From: JBBATK01 sp046297095
GTDB lineage: Bacteria > Bacteroidota > Ignavibacteria > Kapaibacteriales > NICIL-2
DNA: 64,000 bases
NCBI GenBank assembly: GCA_046297095.1
Contig: JBKCNS010000040.1
Coordinates: 1 to 64,000, forward strand
Reading direction: 5' to 3'
The translations under genes were made by a program, and so were the position numbers. Shown one piece after another: positions 1 to 8,805 of the stretch. The first letter of the stretch is position 1. The number at the start of each line of letters is the position of its first letter. Below the pieces are notes generated by a model that made no database searches, was not told where the DNA came from, and saw only the letters and a list, made by a program, of their open reading frames with translations.

Positions 1-1
1 C

Positions 2-334
2 GCGAACGCTATTCCCATTCCCAAGCCAAATGCCGATCGAGCTTTCGATGCCGCTGCCTGTATAGGATGCGGAGCCTGTGTAGCTGCTTGTCCTAATGCA
101 TCGGCTATGCTCTTTACCTCGGCCAAGGTAATGCACCTGGGTCTGCTGCCTCAAGGTCAGGCAGAACGATCACAGCGTGTGTTGAACATGGTGTCTACCA
201 TGGACAGCGAAGGCTTTGGCGGATGCACGAATCACTATGAGTGCGAGGCCGCATGCCCGAAGGGCATTAGCGTAGAGTATATCGCGCAAATGAATTGCGA
301 TATGATGCGGTCGTCGGTAGCTCGCAGGGATTAA
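2..334 (+). CDS. sdhB: Succinate dehydrogenase/fumarate reductase iron-sulfur subunit, 3' part only
   Basis: The window opens inside this gene, and the last 110 residues are present. The [4Fe-4S]/[3Fe-4S] half of the SdhB/FrdB fold is seen: a ferredoxin-type run C-I-G-C-G-A-C-V-A-A-C-P from about local residue 20, and a second cluster CTNHYECEAACPKG near the C-terminus. In the family this subunit carries electrons from the flavoprotein to the quinone site at the cytoplasmic membrane. The spacing and the AACPN and CEAACPK motifs fit the SdhB family well. Succinate dehydrogenase and fumarate reductase cannot be told apart from this piece, and the flavoprotein and cytochrome subunits would lie upstream. 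A hairpin about 70 bp downstream probably ends the transcript. Confidence 0.9.
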   Translation, partial: ANAIPIPKPNADRAFDAAACIGCGACVAACPNASAMLFTSAKVMHLGLLPQGQAERSQRVLNMVSTMDSEGFGGCTNHYECEAACPKGISVEYIAQMNCDMMRSSVARRD

Positions 335-405
335 AGTGAGCGTACACGGTATCGTGGAAGTGATGCCGAAGCGACTGATCAACCCAACTCATGTACATAA
401 CTTGT

Positions 406-436
406 CAACAGCGCCAACACGGCGCTGTTGTCGTTT
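406..436 (+). terminator. Hairpin after sdhB
   Basis: A perfect 10-bp stem (CAACAGCGCC 406-415, GGCGCTGTTG 421-430) with a 5-base loop is followed by a short T-rich stretch. It lies between the end of sdhB and the convergent SDR gene. The U-tract is weak, so termination is likely but not certain. Confidence 0.6.
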
Positions 437-465
437 ACGGTTCATGCTTCGTAATTGTACAATGT

Positions 466-1149
466 TCAGGATCCTACCTTGTGAATCATGGGAATGATTA
501 ACCCACTGATATGTGAGCTGTGCGCAGAGCAAAGAGAGAGAATGGTGGAGGCCACATCCCGCGGCTCTATCCACGAGTATTCTTCACCGTTCGTTGCCCA
601 TTCCATGTTCGCAGCTGTTTTCAATATTCCCGGCACTATAACGTGCGCGCGAACACCATAGGATCTGCTTTCCTCCGCGGCTGCTTGCGTTAGCGCCACT
701 ACTGCTGCTTTTGCTGCCGTATATGCAGCGCGATTAGCCGCAGGATAAAGCACAGACTGCGCCCCAATGGTAACCACAGTGCCACCATTTTGCTTCAGCC
801 TTGGCATGGTGCAATGCAGGATGTTGAAGGTGGATTGCGCGTTGAGCTTCATCATTGCGTCGAAATCTCCCGGGTCTGTTTCTTCAAGTGATTTTCCGGC
901 AGAGATACCGCCGGCGCAGTGCACAACGGCGTGAACCGAAGGAAGATCCGATAAGCTTTGGCGAAGCGACGAAAGATCAAGTAGGTCTGCAACTCCTATA
1001 GTATCCACACCGATATGGCGAAGCGATTGTTCGTTTCGCAGCGAGCGAACAGAGGCATGCACATGCCAACCGGCATCGGCAAAAGCTGAGCACACACAGG
1101 TCCCCAACGCTCCGTCTGCACCGCTTACCACAACAACAGATTTACTCAT
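466..1149 (-). CDS. Short-chain dehydrogenase/reductase (SDR family)
   Basis: This 227-residue classical SDR has a Rossmann nucleotide-binding start (SGADGALG, residues 9-16), the CAGG motif at 78-81, and the catalytic set Ser132, Tyr143 and Lys147 (YTAAK). It should be an NAD(P)H-dependent oxidoreductase in the cytoplasm; the substrate cannot be read from the sequence. The reading frame is open further upstream, but the ATG at 1149 is chosen because the fold begins right after it and it overlaps the stop of the upstream subtilase gene by one base (TAATG), a sign of translational coupling. The functional link between an exported protease and this enzyme is unclear. Confidence 0.85.
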   Translation of the reverse strand: MSKSVVVVSGADGALGTCVCSAFADAGWHVHASVRSLRNEQSLRHIGVDTIGVADLLDLSSLRQSLSDLPSVHAVVHCAGGISAGKSLEETDPGDFDAMMKLNAQSTFNILHCTMPRLKQNGGTVVTIGAQSVLYPAANRAAYTAAKAAVVALTQAAAEESRSYGVRAHVIVPGILKTAANMEWATNGEEYSWIEPRDVASTILSLCSAHSSHISGLIIPMIHKVGS

Positions 1150-3212
1150 TAGAATATCAGGAGAGTTCGAAATGTATAGGAGGTACCTTTGCGCAGCGTG
1201 ATATTGTATAATCCGCGTTGTAGAAAAGAGATGTTCACCAAATTCGACGTATCCGATACCGACTGCGAATAGACGGATCGTCCAAGCATATCGCATATAT
1301 CCAAGGTACCGTCACTGGTAGCGTTTCCTACAGAGACAAATGGTGTTCCGAATGGTACGGCGGAGGGCCAATCATTTTGCCCACCGGTTCCCTCATTAGC
1401 GTAGGGAACATCGCTTACAAGATCTTCCACAGAGATACCGCAGGGAATACGGGTTTCGCCGTCACGAACCGTTATAGATCCGGACTCCGGAAAAGCGCGA
1501 GATCGTATGCTGTCGCCCACAGTAAGTGTGAACGAGAATGCATTCCGAGGGTTGCCAAAAGGAACTCGCGCATAAAATTGATTGGGTATTGAAGAGGCCT
1601 GCAAGGGAAGTACCTGATCGGGAATACCGGGCCTTTGCACTGTTATTGACGCAGATGTCAGCGCATATTCGCTTCGAAGATGAAACACTACCGTCTGATA
1701 CCACGACCCCGGGAAGGTGACAAGGGGAGATACCACAATGTTGTGCCGCTCTGCTGCTTTCATGATGTTCGGCAGACCATACCCTACAGCATTATCGGGC
1801 ACAGACTGCGACGAAGCCTGCCGAAGCAACGAACGAACAGTGTATGGTGTAAGCGAAGGGAATTGACTCAGCAACAGTGCTATGCCGCCGGCTACAGCCG
1901 GAGTGGCAAACGATGTACCTTTGCCTGCACTGATCGCTGTGCGGCCGGAGAGATTCATTGTGATAACATCCGAGCCAAGAGTGGCGAAATCAGGTTTGAT
2001 CAAGCCGGCAGCATTGGGACCCTTCGAAGTAAAACCTGCCACATTTAAGCTGTCGTCGCGAAAAGCTCCAACGGTAAATGCGGAGTCGGCGTCTCCGGGC
2101 GTAATAATTGTTTTCTCCGATCCGCCGCTGTTTCCTGCCGCTGTAACACAGATCATACCCAGAGACGTTGCGATGTTCACGGCACGAGCACAAATACTGG
2201 CGCGTCCGTTCAGGGAATCGAAACTGTAGCTGATGTCTGTGGAGTCCAAATCATAGTATCCCACGGAGGATGAACTCACATCCACTCCCCGCGATTCGAA
2301 CCACTCTATGGCTGCAGCGTAACGGTCTTCTTCGATTCGCCGTTCATAGCGCATGTCTTCAGTCTTTGCAAGGAGCACAGAAACTCCCGGTGCGGTGCCG
2401 ATAATCGAGTCCGGTAAAAAGCCGGCGGCAATGGAGAGACAGGCACTGCCGTGACCATCCTGACTCGGCACATCAAGGGAGTCGTTGCCGGTAAGGCTGT
2501 CGTTGAACATGTAATCGTACTCGGCAACGATGTTCAGATTATTGAAACAATCGTGAGCACGCCATCGAAATCCATTATCAATCATTCCCATAAGCACGCC
2601 GCTGCCGGTGATTCCCATGGAATGAAGCGTTGTGGCACCCAGCATGTTGTTCTGCCTGTAGGATGGCCCGTATCTGAAGCTACCGCATCCCGTGTCGAGA
2701 GACACGGTGCTGAGCGCAGAGGATGAATATTCTGAAGGTGCAGTGTTTGCCGCAAGGGTTTTAAAGAGCTCGGCAGTTCGAGTAACAGCCCGCACGTACG
2801 GTTTGGATCGTAGCATGTTTGCTGTGGAAGAATCGCATTCTACCACCACATAATTACTCCAACGCAGGCGCAACAACACCACAGAGCCTGTTTTTTTGAT
2901 GTCGTCAACATAGGGTGCGTACAAGGGTGCGTCCTGAATGCTGAACAGAGAATCCTTTGGCAGAACTTTAGCGCGACGTTTCAAGCAACGATCACTGAGC
3001 AGATCTTTGGTTTCGTTGTACACCGTGCTGCCGGGAACGAAAGGTGCAATGCCTTTGTTGCTCAGGTACACACGATAGGTGTCTACAGTTTGGCACAGTG
3101 CACTTGGCACATATGCGATTGTGGAAAAAATAAGTCCGAAAAGAAATGCGTACCACGTGCGTCCTAGCGAGAGAGCAGCGCGCAAACCGGCTATGTTTGT
3201 GATGTTGTTCAT
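1149..3212 (-). CDS. Secreted subtilisin-like serine peptidase (S8) with T9SS-type C-terminal sorting tail
   Basis: 687 residues. An N-terminal hydrophobic segment (about residues 20-40, ending ALCQ) looks like a signal peptide. The S8 catalytic triad is visible: Asp212 (MIDNGF), His254 (DGHGSA) and Ser434 (GTSFATP), with oxyanion Asn361 (AAGNSGG). A region of about 150 residues before the domain, with a KRRA basic patch, may be a propeptide. The last about 70 residues (D-M-L-G-R-S-V-Y, then G-L-Y-N-I-T, then a basic end) resemble the type A sorting domain of T9SS substrates. The predicted fate is export by Sec, then release or anchoring outside the outer membrane. It starts 31 bp from the divergent ygfZ gene and is coupled to the SDR gene downstream. 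Confidence 0.9.
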   Translation of the reverse strand: MNNITNIAGLRAALSLGRTWYAFLFGLIFSTIAYVPSALCQTVDTYRVYLSNKGIAPFVPGSTVYNETKDLLSDRCLKRRAKVLPKDSLFSIQDAPLYAPYVDDIKKTGSVVLLRLRWSNYVVVECDSSTANMLRSKPYVRAVTRTAELFKTLAANTAPSEYSSSALSTVSLDTGCGSFRYGPSYRQNNMLGATTLHSMGITGSGVLMGMIDNGFRWRAHDCFNNLNIVAEYDYMFNDSLTGNDSLDVPSQDGHGSACLSIAAGFLPDSIIGTAPGVSVLLAKTEDMRYERRIEEDRYAAAIEWFESRGVDVSSSSVGYYDLDSTDISYSFDSLNGRASICARAVNIATSLGMICVTAAGNSGGSEKTIITPGDADSAFTVGAFRDDSLNVAGFTSKGPNAAGLIKPDFATLGSDVITMNLSGRTAISAGKGTSFATPAVAGGIALLLSQFPSLTPYTVRSLLRQASSQSVPDNAVGYGLPNIMKAAERHNIVVSPLVTFPGSWYQTVVFHLRSEYALTSASITVQRPGIPDQVLPLQASSIPNQFYARVPFGNPRNAFSFTLTVGDSIRSRAFPESGSITVRDGETRIPCGISVEDLVSDVPYANEGTGGQNDWPSAVPFGTPFVSVGNATSDGTLDICDMLGRSVYSQSVSDTSNLVNISFLQRGLYNITLRKGTSYTFRTLLIF

Positions 3213-3243
3213 AAACGAAAAATACCCATTTCAAACCGAACAT

Positions 3244-4263
3244 ATGGCAGAGTCATCTACAGCATTCACCGAACAAAAACTTCAGCAATCAGCGTGGTTA
3301 CATCGTACAGACCTCTGCGTACTACGTCTGGAGGGAGCGGATAGCATTGATTTTCTACAGCGCGTTTCTACCAACGACGTGCGTGATGTTGCCGGCAATG
3401 TAATGCGCACCACGCTCCTATGTACTGATAAGGGAAGAATTTTGGATGTGGTGCGAGTTGTTTCTCACGAGACGCATGTGCTGCTTGTGGTGTCTGCGGC
3501 CCGTCGTGAGCAGGTACAGCGATATCTTCGAACCTATATTATCATGGACGACGTTCGTGTTCGTGATTGCTCTGCATCGTGGGAGTGTTACGAGATTTGT
3601 GGAAGCGATGCTGCTGCGGCCTGCTCCGAGGTATTAGCAGGTGGCTCGCCCTCCGCTGCGGAACACATGGTACAACCCTTTCCTGCGAATGCAGTCTATC
3701 GCGGAATTCGAGATGACGACCAACTGATTGCCTTTGGTATCGAGCCACGTAATGAGCAATCGTATGTGGTACTGGTGCAGATCGCGGACAGTCAAGAGCG
3801 TTCTGCCGCGTCTGCATCCGAAACGCTCTTTGCTCATATTCCGTACATAGACGATTCCGCCGCGAATGTCCTTCGCATTGAACAGGGAATTCCCGCGGTA
3901 GACAAAGAGCTGACTATAGATCATAATCCACTCGAAGCAAATCTTTTGCACTACATCAATTTTCGTAAAGGTTGCTACATTGGTCAAGAAGTGATAGCCC
4001 GCCTTGATTCGTACAACAAGGTTAAGGTTCGGCTTGTGGGATTACGCTGTGCCACAAGCATTGATGAGGGGAGCGCGGTGATTCTTCCCGATGCAGAGCC
4101 GGGTTTGGTGACCTCGTCGTGTGAATCTCCGCGTTTCGGGCAAATAGCTTTGGCGTACATTCGCACGGAGTATGCTGTATCCGGTAGCACGGTTGCAGTA
4201 AGGGATGCAAACAGCGGCAATGAACACATATGTACGGTGCACACGTTACCTTTTCATCTTTGA
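3244..4263 (+). CDS. ygfZ: Folate-binding YgfZ/GcvT-like protein (Fe-S cluster repair/assembly)
   Basis: 339 residues, related to the glycine-cleavage T protein. The diagnostic YgfZ signature K-G-C-Y-I-G-Q-E is at residues 242-249, with the conserved Cys244. In other bacteria YgfZ/IBA57 proteins use tetrahydrofolate and help maintain certain Fe-S enzymes. The open frame extends upstream into the divergent subtilase gene; the ATG at 3244 is preferred because family similarity begins soon after it (LRLEGADSIDFLQ near residue 26). It is the first gene of a same-strand run with the LOG-family and SirB1-type genes. Confidence 0.88.
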   Translation: MAESSTAFTEQKLQQSAWLHRTDLCVLRLEGADSIDFLQRVSTNDVRDVAGNVMRTTLLCTDKGRILDVVRVVSHETHVLLVVSAARREQVQRYLRTYIIMDDVRVRDCSASWECYEICGSDAAAACSEVLAGGSPSAAEHMVQPFPANAVYRGIRDDDQLIAFGIEPRNEQSYVVLVQIADSQERSAASASETLFAHIPYIDDSAANVLRIEQGIPAVDKELTIDHNPLEANLLHYINFRKGCYIGQEVIARLDSYNKVKVRLVGLRCATSIDEGSAVILPDAEPGLVTSSCESPRFGQIALAYIRTEYAVSGSTVAVRDANSGNEHICTVHTLPFHL

Positions 4264-4333
4264 TCTCAACTCACCTCGACTCAACTCAACAGTTAGACGC
4301 CCTTTGCCATTTCACCACACGAACACAGCTCAC

Positions 4334-5194
4334 ATGAATCCCAATAACGAAAAACCCGAGCCACTAGACAGAGCTCCTAAAGCGTACGACAACAAGGAGT
4401 TCCTCCACTCACCCCGCGCCCGCGTGTTACGCATGATGGCGGAGTATCAACATCCCGACCTACACCTTCGGCTGAATAACATTCATAGTACGGTGATTTT
4501 CTTTGGCTCTGCTCGAATACAGTCCGGTGTGCAATACGCAGAGCAGAAAGAAGCTTTGCACATGCATGCCAACAATACCATGGGCGAGGAAAAGGCCGAA
4601 GCCGAGAGAAAAATTCACGCGATGACCATTCGCAGCGAGATGAGCGCCTATTACGATGATGCCGTAGAGCTGGCCCGCTTGATTACCGACTGGTCTATGC
4701 GTTTACCCGACGGCAATGACTTTGTGGTGTGTACGGGTGGTGGACCTGGTATAATGGAGGCCGGGAATCGCGGTGCCTTCGAGGCGGGCGGCAAATCCGT
4801 AGGCTTGAATATCTCGTTACCATTTGAGCAGTATCCCAATCCCTACATCACCCCGGAACTGAATTTTGAGTTCCACTATTTCTTTATGCGAAAATTCTGG
4901 TTCGTCTATCTGGCAAAAGCCTTGGTAATTTTCCCGGGCGGTTTCGGAACCATGGACGAACTGATGGAAGTGCTTACTCTGGTGCAGACCAAGAAACTCC
5001 GAAAGAGTATGCCTATCTGTATTTACGGCGAGAAGTTTTGGAAGAATGTGATCAACTTTGAGTATCTGGCTGCCATGAATATGATAGACCACGGAGATCT
5101 GCAGCTGTTCAAGTTTGTCAATTCGCCGGCTGAAGCGTTCGAATATTTGACAACGGAGTTAACAAGAATACACGGCTTGCCCGTGGTTCATTAG
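4334..5194 (+). CDS. LOG-family protein (lysine-decarboxylase-like, TIGR00730 type)
   Basis: 286 residues. The two nucleotide-binding signatures of the family are present: GGGPGIMEA at 135-143 and PGGFGTMDE at 201-209. Characterised LOG proteins are nucleoside 5'-monophosphate phosphoribohydrolases that release cytokinin bases or act on purine nucleotides. This member belongs to a longer bacterial subgroup with extra N-terminal and loop sequence (about residues 60-115), so the exact substrate is open. The ATG at 4334 lies 70 bp after ygfZ; the frame is open further upstream, overlapping ygfZ, but that part looks non-coding. Just before the start is a short repetitive CTCAACTCA-like stretch (4264-4292). 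Confidence 0.85.
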   Translation: MNPNNEKPEPLDRAPKAYDNKEFLHSPRARVLRMMAEYQHPDLHLRLNNIHSTVIFFGSARIQSGVQYAEQKEALHMHANNTMGEEKAEAERKIHAMTIRSEMSAYYDDAVELARLITDWSMRLPDGNDFVVCTGGGPGIMEAGNRGAFEAGGKSVGLNISLPFEQYPNPYITPELNFEFHYFFMRKFWFVYLAKALVIFPGGFGTMDELMEVLTLVQTKKLRKSMPICIYGEKFWKNVINFEYLAAMNMIDHGDLQLFKFVNSPAEAFEYLTTELTRIHGLPVVH

Positions 5195-5218
5195 TACAAG
5201 AGTAAATGAGAGCACGGA

Positions 5219-6112
5219 ATGACTGATGTTACGCTCATAGATCCCGAATTGCGCCCACTGATTGCGCTTTTGGATGATACCGATACCGCAGTAACAACGG
5301 CGGTACAATCTAAGCTCATCAGCTACGGAAGCCGTATTGTTCCGGTGCTTCGTACTGTTCTGGCTTCTCAGGCTCATACAGATCACGAAGACTCCACCGT
5401 TTCCAAGAATGCACAGGCGTGCATACGGGCGTTGCAAACCGAAGCGCTCTCAGAAGTAATGAGCGAAATGGTAGATGCACACGCAGAAAAACGCGACATC
5501 GATTTGGAGTCGGTGTGTTTGCAGCTATCCCGTTTCGGTTGCCCGGAAGTAGACACGGCAGAGATGCAGGAACAACTGGATCAGTTGGCAATTCGCGTTC
5601 ATAAGCTTGTAGTATCAACTCAAAATGTGAATGAGCTTACGCTGCTGATGTGCCTGAACAATGTGTTTTTTGAAGAGGACTTGTTTAGAGGTGCAACGAA
5701 AAATTACTATTCGCCGGAACATTCCTATCTGGCGCATGTACTTCGAACCAAGAGAGGAATTCCGCTTTCGCTGTCGCTGGTGTATCTGCTTGTTGCCGAT
5801 CGAGTGGGAATAGAGGTGGAGGGCATCGGAATGCCACTACATTTCCTTGTGTATCATCCGGTATTGAACGTTTTTATTGATACCTTCAATCAGGGTTCAT
5901 TTTTGTCCAGAGATGATTGCGAGAAGTTCGTGCGCCAATCGGGGTTCTCGTTTCAGGAGTCGATGCTCACGCGTTCCTCAAACATGGTGATTGTGCAGAG
6001 ACTGTTACGCAATCTGGTGTACGCGCACACTAAACATCGCCAAACGTGGGAAGCGGAAACGTTGCAGGAAGCACTGGACGACGTTGTGCGGCTTTGTAGC
6101 GACCGCCCTTAG
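5219..6112 (+). CDS. SirB1/transglutaminase-like family protein
   Basis: 297 residues. The central part (about residues 110-240) has the SirB1-type transglutaminase-like core: a NELTLLMCLNNVFFEE-type segment, NYYSPEHSYLAHVL, RGIPLSLSLVYLLVADRVGI, then EGIGMPLHFLVYH. The N-terminal 80 residues look like a HEAT-like helical part. The molecular role of this widespread family is not established; SirB1 was named from a Salmonella regulatory locus. Its stop overlaps the stop of convergent fliA by 4 bp, leaving no room for a terminator between them. Confidence 0.8.
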   Translation: MTDVTLIDPELRPLIALLDDTDTAVTTAVQSKLISYGSRIVPVLRTVLASQAHTDHEDSTVSKNAQACIRALQTEALSEVMSEMVDAHAEKRDIDLESVCLQLSRFGCPEVDTAEMQEQLDQLAIRVHKLVVSTQNVNELTLLMCLNNVFFEEDLFRGATKNYYSPEHSYLAHVLRTKRGIPLSLSLVYLLVADRVGIEVEGIGMPLHFLVYHPVLNVFIDTFNQGSFLSRDDCEKFVRQSGFSFQESMLTRSSNMVIVQRLLRNLVYAHTKHRQTWEAETLQEALDDVVRLCSDRP

Positions 6113-6957
6113 GCGTTGTCGAAAGCCGTGAGCTTAGTGCGCAAATCGTTACATACCTGTGTGTGAATCTGGCAGATTCTGCTCTCGGTGAGCGAGAGCA
6201 ACGCGCCAATTTCTTTGAATGTAAGATTCTCGTAGTAATACAGAGTGATTACCAAGCGCTTGCGCTCCGGCAAGTTCTTCAGATAGGTGAGCAGAAAATT
6301 CATACGCTCTTCGTCGGTGATACGTGTGAGCGGATTTTCGTAATCCATATCCGGAAGCTCTTGGAGTAAATCGCGTTCCTCGCCTTCGTCCGACACTCCA
6401 AGCGACGCCTTCGACTCGTTCATCGACAGCGATGCTACAGCAGCGGCAGCCGCACTCAAATATGTTTGATACTCTTCAATGCTTACGTTCAAGCGCGTGC
6501 GAATTTCTTCCTCCGAAACCTCGCGTCCTGTTTCTCTGCGCAATTGATCAGATACAGCAACAAGCTCGTGGGCTTTCTTACGCGCGGTGCGAGAGAGCCA
6601 GTCCAATCTGCGCATCTCATCCAGCACGGTGCCACGAACGCGGGGCATGGCAAAGGTCTCGAACTTGATACCGCGCTCGGGTTCAAAGCGCTCGATTGCA
6701 TCGTTCAAACCAATAATACCGACATGCAAAAAGTCCTCGTCGTTAAGGATAGCATTCGACGGTAAATTCATCGTGTGCAGAGTATACCGAACAAGCCACA
6801 TATAGTTCATCATCAGCTTGCGCTTGGCCGAGGCCTTGCGGGCTGTGGACGAGCGCTTTCCGTGGAACTCGCTCCACGCTTCGCGGGCTAACTCTTCGTC
6901 GCCGTGTGTGACGGGCCGTATGGTTTGTTCTTCCTGCTGAATCATACCATTCTCCAT
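6109..6957 (-). CDS. fliA: RNA polymerase sigma factor FliA/WhiG (sigma-28)
   Basis: 282 residues. Region 2 is clear (RGIKFETFAMPRVRGTVLDE then MRRLDWLSR, the typical FliA core), followed by region 3 and a region 4 helix-turn-helix (LTFKEIGALLSLTESRICQIH). FliA proteins direct transcription of late flagellar and motility genes. Its position downstream of flhF is the common flagellar arrangement. The frame is open from a TTG at 6978; the ATG at 6957 is given here, but the TTG has an AAAGGA directly before it and may be used. No flhG or anti-sigma gene (flgM) is seen in the window. Confidence 0.92.
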   Translation of the reverse strand: MENGMIQQEEQTIRPVTHGDEELAREAWSEFHGKRSSTARKASAKRKLMMNYMWLVRYTLHTMNLPSNAILNDEDFLHVGIIGLNDAIERFEPERGIKFETFAMPRVRGTVLDEMRRLDWLSRTARKKAHELVAVSDQLRRETGREVSEEEIRTRLNVSIEEYQTYLSAAAAAVASLSMNESKASLGVSDEGEERDLLQELPDMDYENPLTRITDEERMNFLLTYLKNLPERKRLVITLYYYENLTFKEIGALLSLTESRICQIHTQVCNDLRTKLTAFDNA

Positions 6958-7032
6958 GTATTCGTCGTTAGTATTCAATCCTTTGAAATGTCAACACTGC
7001 GCCTGCAGGGTGTACATCCATCTTCACCGTCG

Positions 7033-7440
7033 CTACTGAACCTTTTCCGCCTCAACCTGAACCGGTGGAATTCCTTGTGGTAACTGCGTAGGCGCCGGTG
7101 CGGCTTGCGCCTCGGCCTCTGCTTGTTTCTGGATTTCCAGAGCTTCCATTCTTGCTTTGTGTATGCTATCCTGAATTTCTTTGATCGTGATTCGATGTAG
7201 AATATTCACGACTACGGCCAGCACTATGCCCAAAAGCACGGCGCAGCCCAAAAAGATGATCACCGAACGATAGAGTACACCGGCTACGTCTGATGTTCCC
7301 TGAATGGTAAACACCAGATAAGCGATGCATCCTGCCAGCGTGCTTACTTGAAAGAGTAAACCAATAGGATAGCGCGCCCTGGTGGCAAGCTCCTTTGCGC
7401 TGATACCGCTACTTTGTCCGCTTGTTTTCTTTTTTGCCAT
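7033..7440 (-). CDS. Small membrane protein in the flagellar cluster, unknown function
   Basis: 135 residues that I do not recognise. A basic, Ser/Lys-rich N-terminus (MAKKKTSGQSSG) is followed by two strongly hydrophobic segments (about residues 25-48 and 58-82), then a charged helix likely to form a coiled coil (KEIQDSIHKARMEALEIQKQ) and a Pro/Ala/Gln-rich tail. This predicts a hairpin inner-membrane protein with a cytoplasmic helix. It sits between flhF and fliA, where flhG (fleN) usually lies, so a flagellar link is plausible but only from position. The ATG at 7440 is preferred over a start four codons upstream. Confidence 0.7.
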   Translation of the reverse strand: MAKKKTSGQSSGISAKELATRARYPIGLLFQVSTLAGCIAYLVFTIQGTSDVAGVLYRSVIIFLGCAVLLGIVLAVVVNILHRITIKEIQDSIHKARMEALEIQKQAEAEAQAAPAPTQLPQGIPPVQVEAEKVQ

Positions 7441-7555
7441 TTCTATTACCACCCAAACTCGTAATACCGCTGTGCAATCCCTCGAAAATCACAAGGCTCG
7501 TACGCTACACATCCATGCAATGAGCGAAGGATCCGCATACTGAACTTGAGATACA

Positions 7556-7570
7556 ACAATCTTTGTGCCA
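7556..7570 (-). promoter_or_regulatory. Possible sigma-54-like promoter before the small membrane gene
   Basis: Read on the minus strand: TGGCAC, five bases, then TTGT. The -24 half is perfect and the spacing is right, but the -12 half has GT instead of the near-invariant GC. It shares the 11-mer ATTTGGCACAA with the region upstream of flhF. Confidence 0.3.
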
Positions 7571-7578
7571 AATCTTCT

Positions 7579-8805
7579 TTATTCTACGCATCCCTTAAAT
7601 ATCAATTCACTTACCACTTTGCCACCTGCAGCACGCAGTGCGTGAAACGAGTGAGCGCCAAAAGTCAAGAATGAGAGCGGTAAGTCTCGTTGTGCCAGCT
7701 CGTAGATCGTTTCGCCCGGCAAGCCATCCACATCGACCCCCGTAAGCACAAATGAACAGTTGTCGATGGACTCCGCGAGCGACATCCATGATTGAACGCG
7801 CTTTGCATTGGAGCCGGAGGGTAAAGCTATGAGAACAGCATCCGGTTGAAGAACTTCCAACAGCGATTCTAATTGTGCTTTGGATACAACATCCTTTGGA
7901 TTCAAGCTCATCTCCACAAGGGAAACATCATCCTGGTGGTTTGATGTCATAAGAGCGGTGAGTTGCTCTAGGTTGGTGTACGATTCCACACGGACGTCTG
8001 CAGCACCGCCGGCATCAGCGTTGACAGAGCCATGGGTGTAGATAGTAGAACTTGCTTCAATCATCAAGTGAAGACTTTGCGAGATCATCGAACATAGGGT
8101 GGACTTGCCTGAGCCCGGCGCTCCCAGCACGAGGAATACGTTGCGATCTTCCACTGAACGTATGGGATTGACCGAGCGTACCGAACTCTCGATGAGTCTG
8201 GCACATGCTTCACGTACCTGTTTCACTGTTGCTCCCACGCCTCGTGAACTTATGTTACCGATATAGAACATTGCTTGTTCTTCGGTATAACCTGCTTCTC
8301 TAAGTTCCTCGTATACCGATTTGAACGCTTCCGGTAGGGCGCTCGTAAAGCGAAAGCGCTGAATTGATGCAAGGTTTTGGAGTGCCGCATGGATCTCGTC
8401 TAATTGCCGTGACATTTCGGGCGTATCCCCGGAGTGATCCTGCGCTTGTGGCGCAGATGCCGCGCCGCGCAACGGCGGACGGCTGGCAAAACGATTCGAT
8501 ACATGTTGAGATCGGGACGAATGCGCAGGATGCGATGCACGTGAGGCCTCCGAAGCATCAATACCTCCGAGCTTGCCACCGGCAGCATGAAGAATTTCGT
8601 CGGGTATGTATACGTCGCTGTTTGTGCGCTGATCGCGCAGCTGCTCAAGGTCCTCGGGATGAATTCCCGCGATGAGTTCCGTCATCGGAATGCCGTTTTG
8701 CACTACTTCCTGCGTGGAAAGAATTATTCCTTCTTCACCGATTTCGCGGCGCATCATTTCGATGCTTTCACGCATGTTTCGTCCTTGAAACTTTCGAATC
8801 TGCAT
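7579..8805 (-). CDS. flhF: FlhF-like flagellar SRP-type GTPase, degenerate G motifs
   Basis: 408 residues. The N-terminal about 50 residues are typical of FlhF (MQIRKFQGRNMRESIEMMRR, then ILSTQEV). A low-complexity Ser/His/Arg linker (85-130) and a helical N domain (about 155-210) follow. The G domain has an intact P-loop GAPGSGKST (228-236), but the DTAGR-like G3 motif is replaced by VEMSLN (297-302) and G4 TKxD by TGVD (355-358). FlhF proteins place polar flagella and help insert early flagellar parts. Loss of G3 suggests nucleotide binding without normal GTP hydrolysis; this is inference. FliA lies downstream; flhG is absent. Confidence 0.85.
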   Translation of the reverse strand: MQIRKFQGRNMRESIEMMRREIGEEGIILSTQEVVQNGIPMTELIAGIHPEDLEQLRDQRTNSDVYIPDEILHAAGGKLGGIDASEASRASHPAHSSRSQHVSNRFASRPPLRGAASAPQAQDHSGDTPEMSRQLDEIHAALQNLASIQRFRFTSALPEAFKSVYEELREAGYTEEQAMFYIGNISSRGVGATVKQVREACARLIESSVRSVNPIRSVEDRNVFLVLGAPGSGKSTLCSMISQSLHLMIEASSTIYTHGSVNADAGGAADVRVESYTNLEQLTALMTSNHQDDVSLVEMSLNPKDVVSKAQLESLLEVLQPDAVLIALPSGSNAKRVQSWMSLAESIDNCSFVLTGVDVDGLPGETIYELAQRDLPLSFLTFGAHSFHALRAAGGKVVSELIFKGCVE

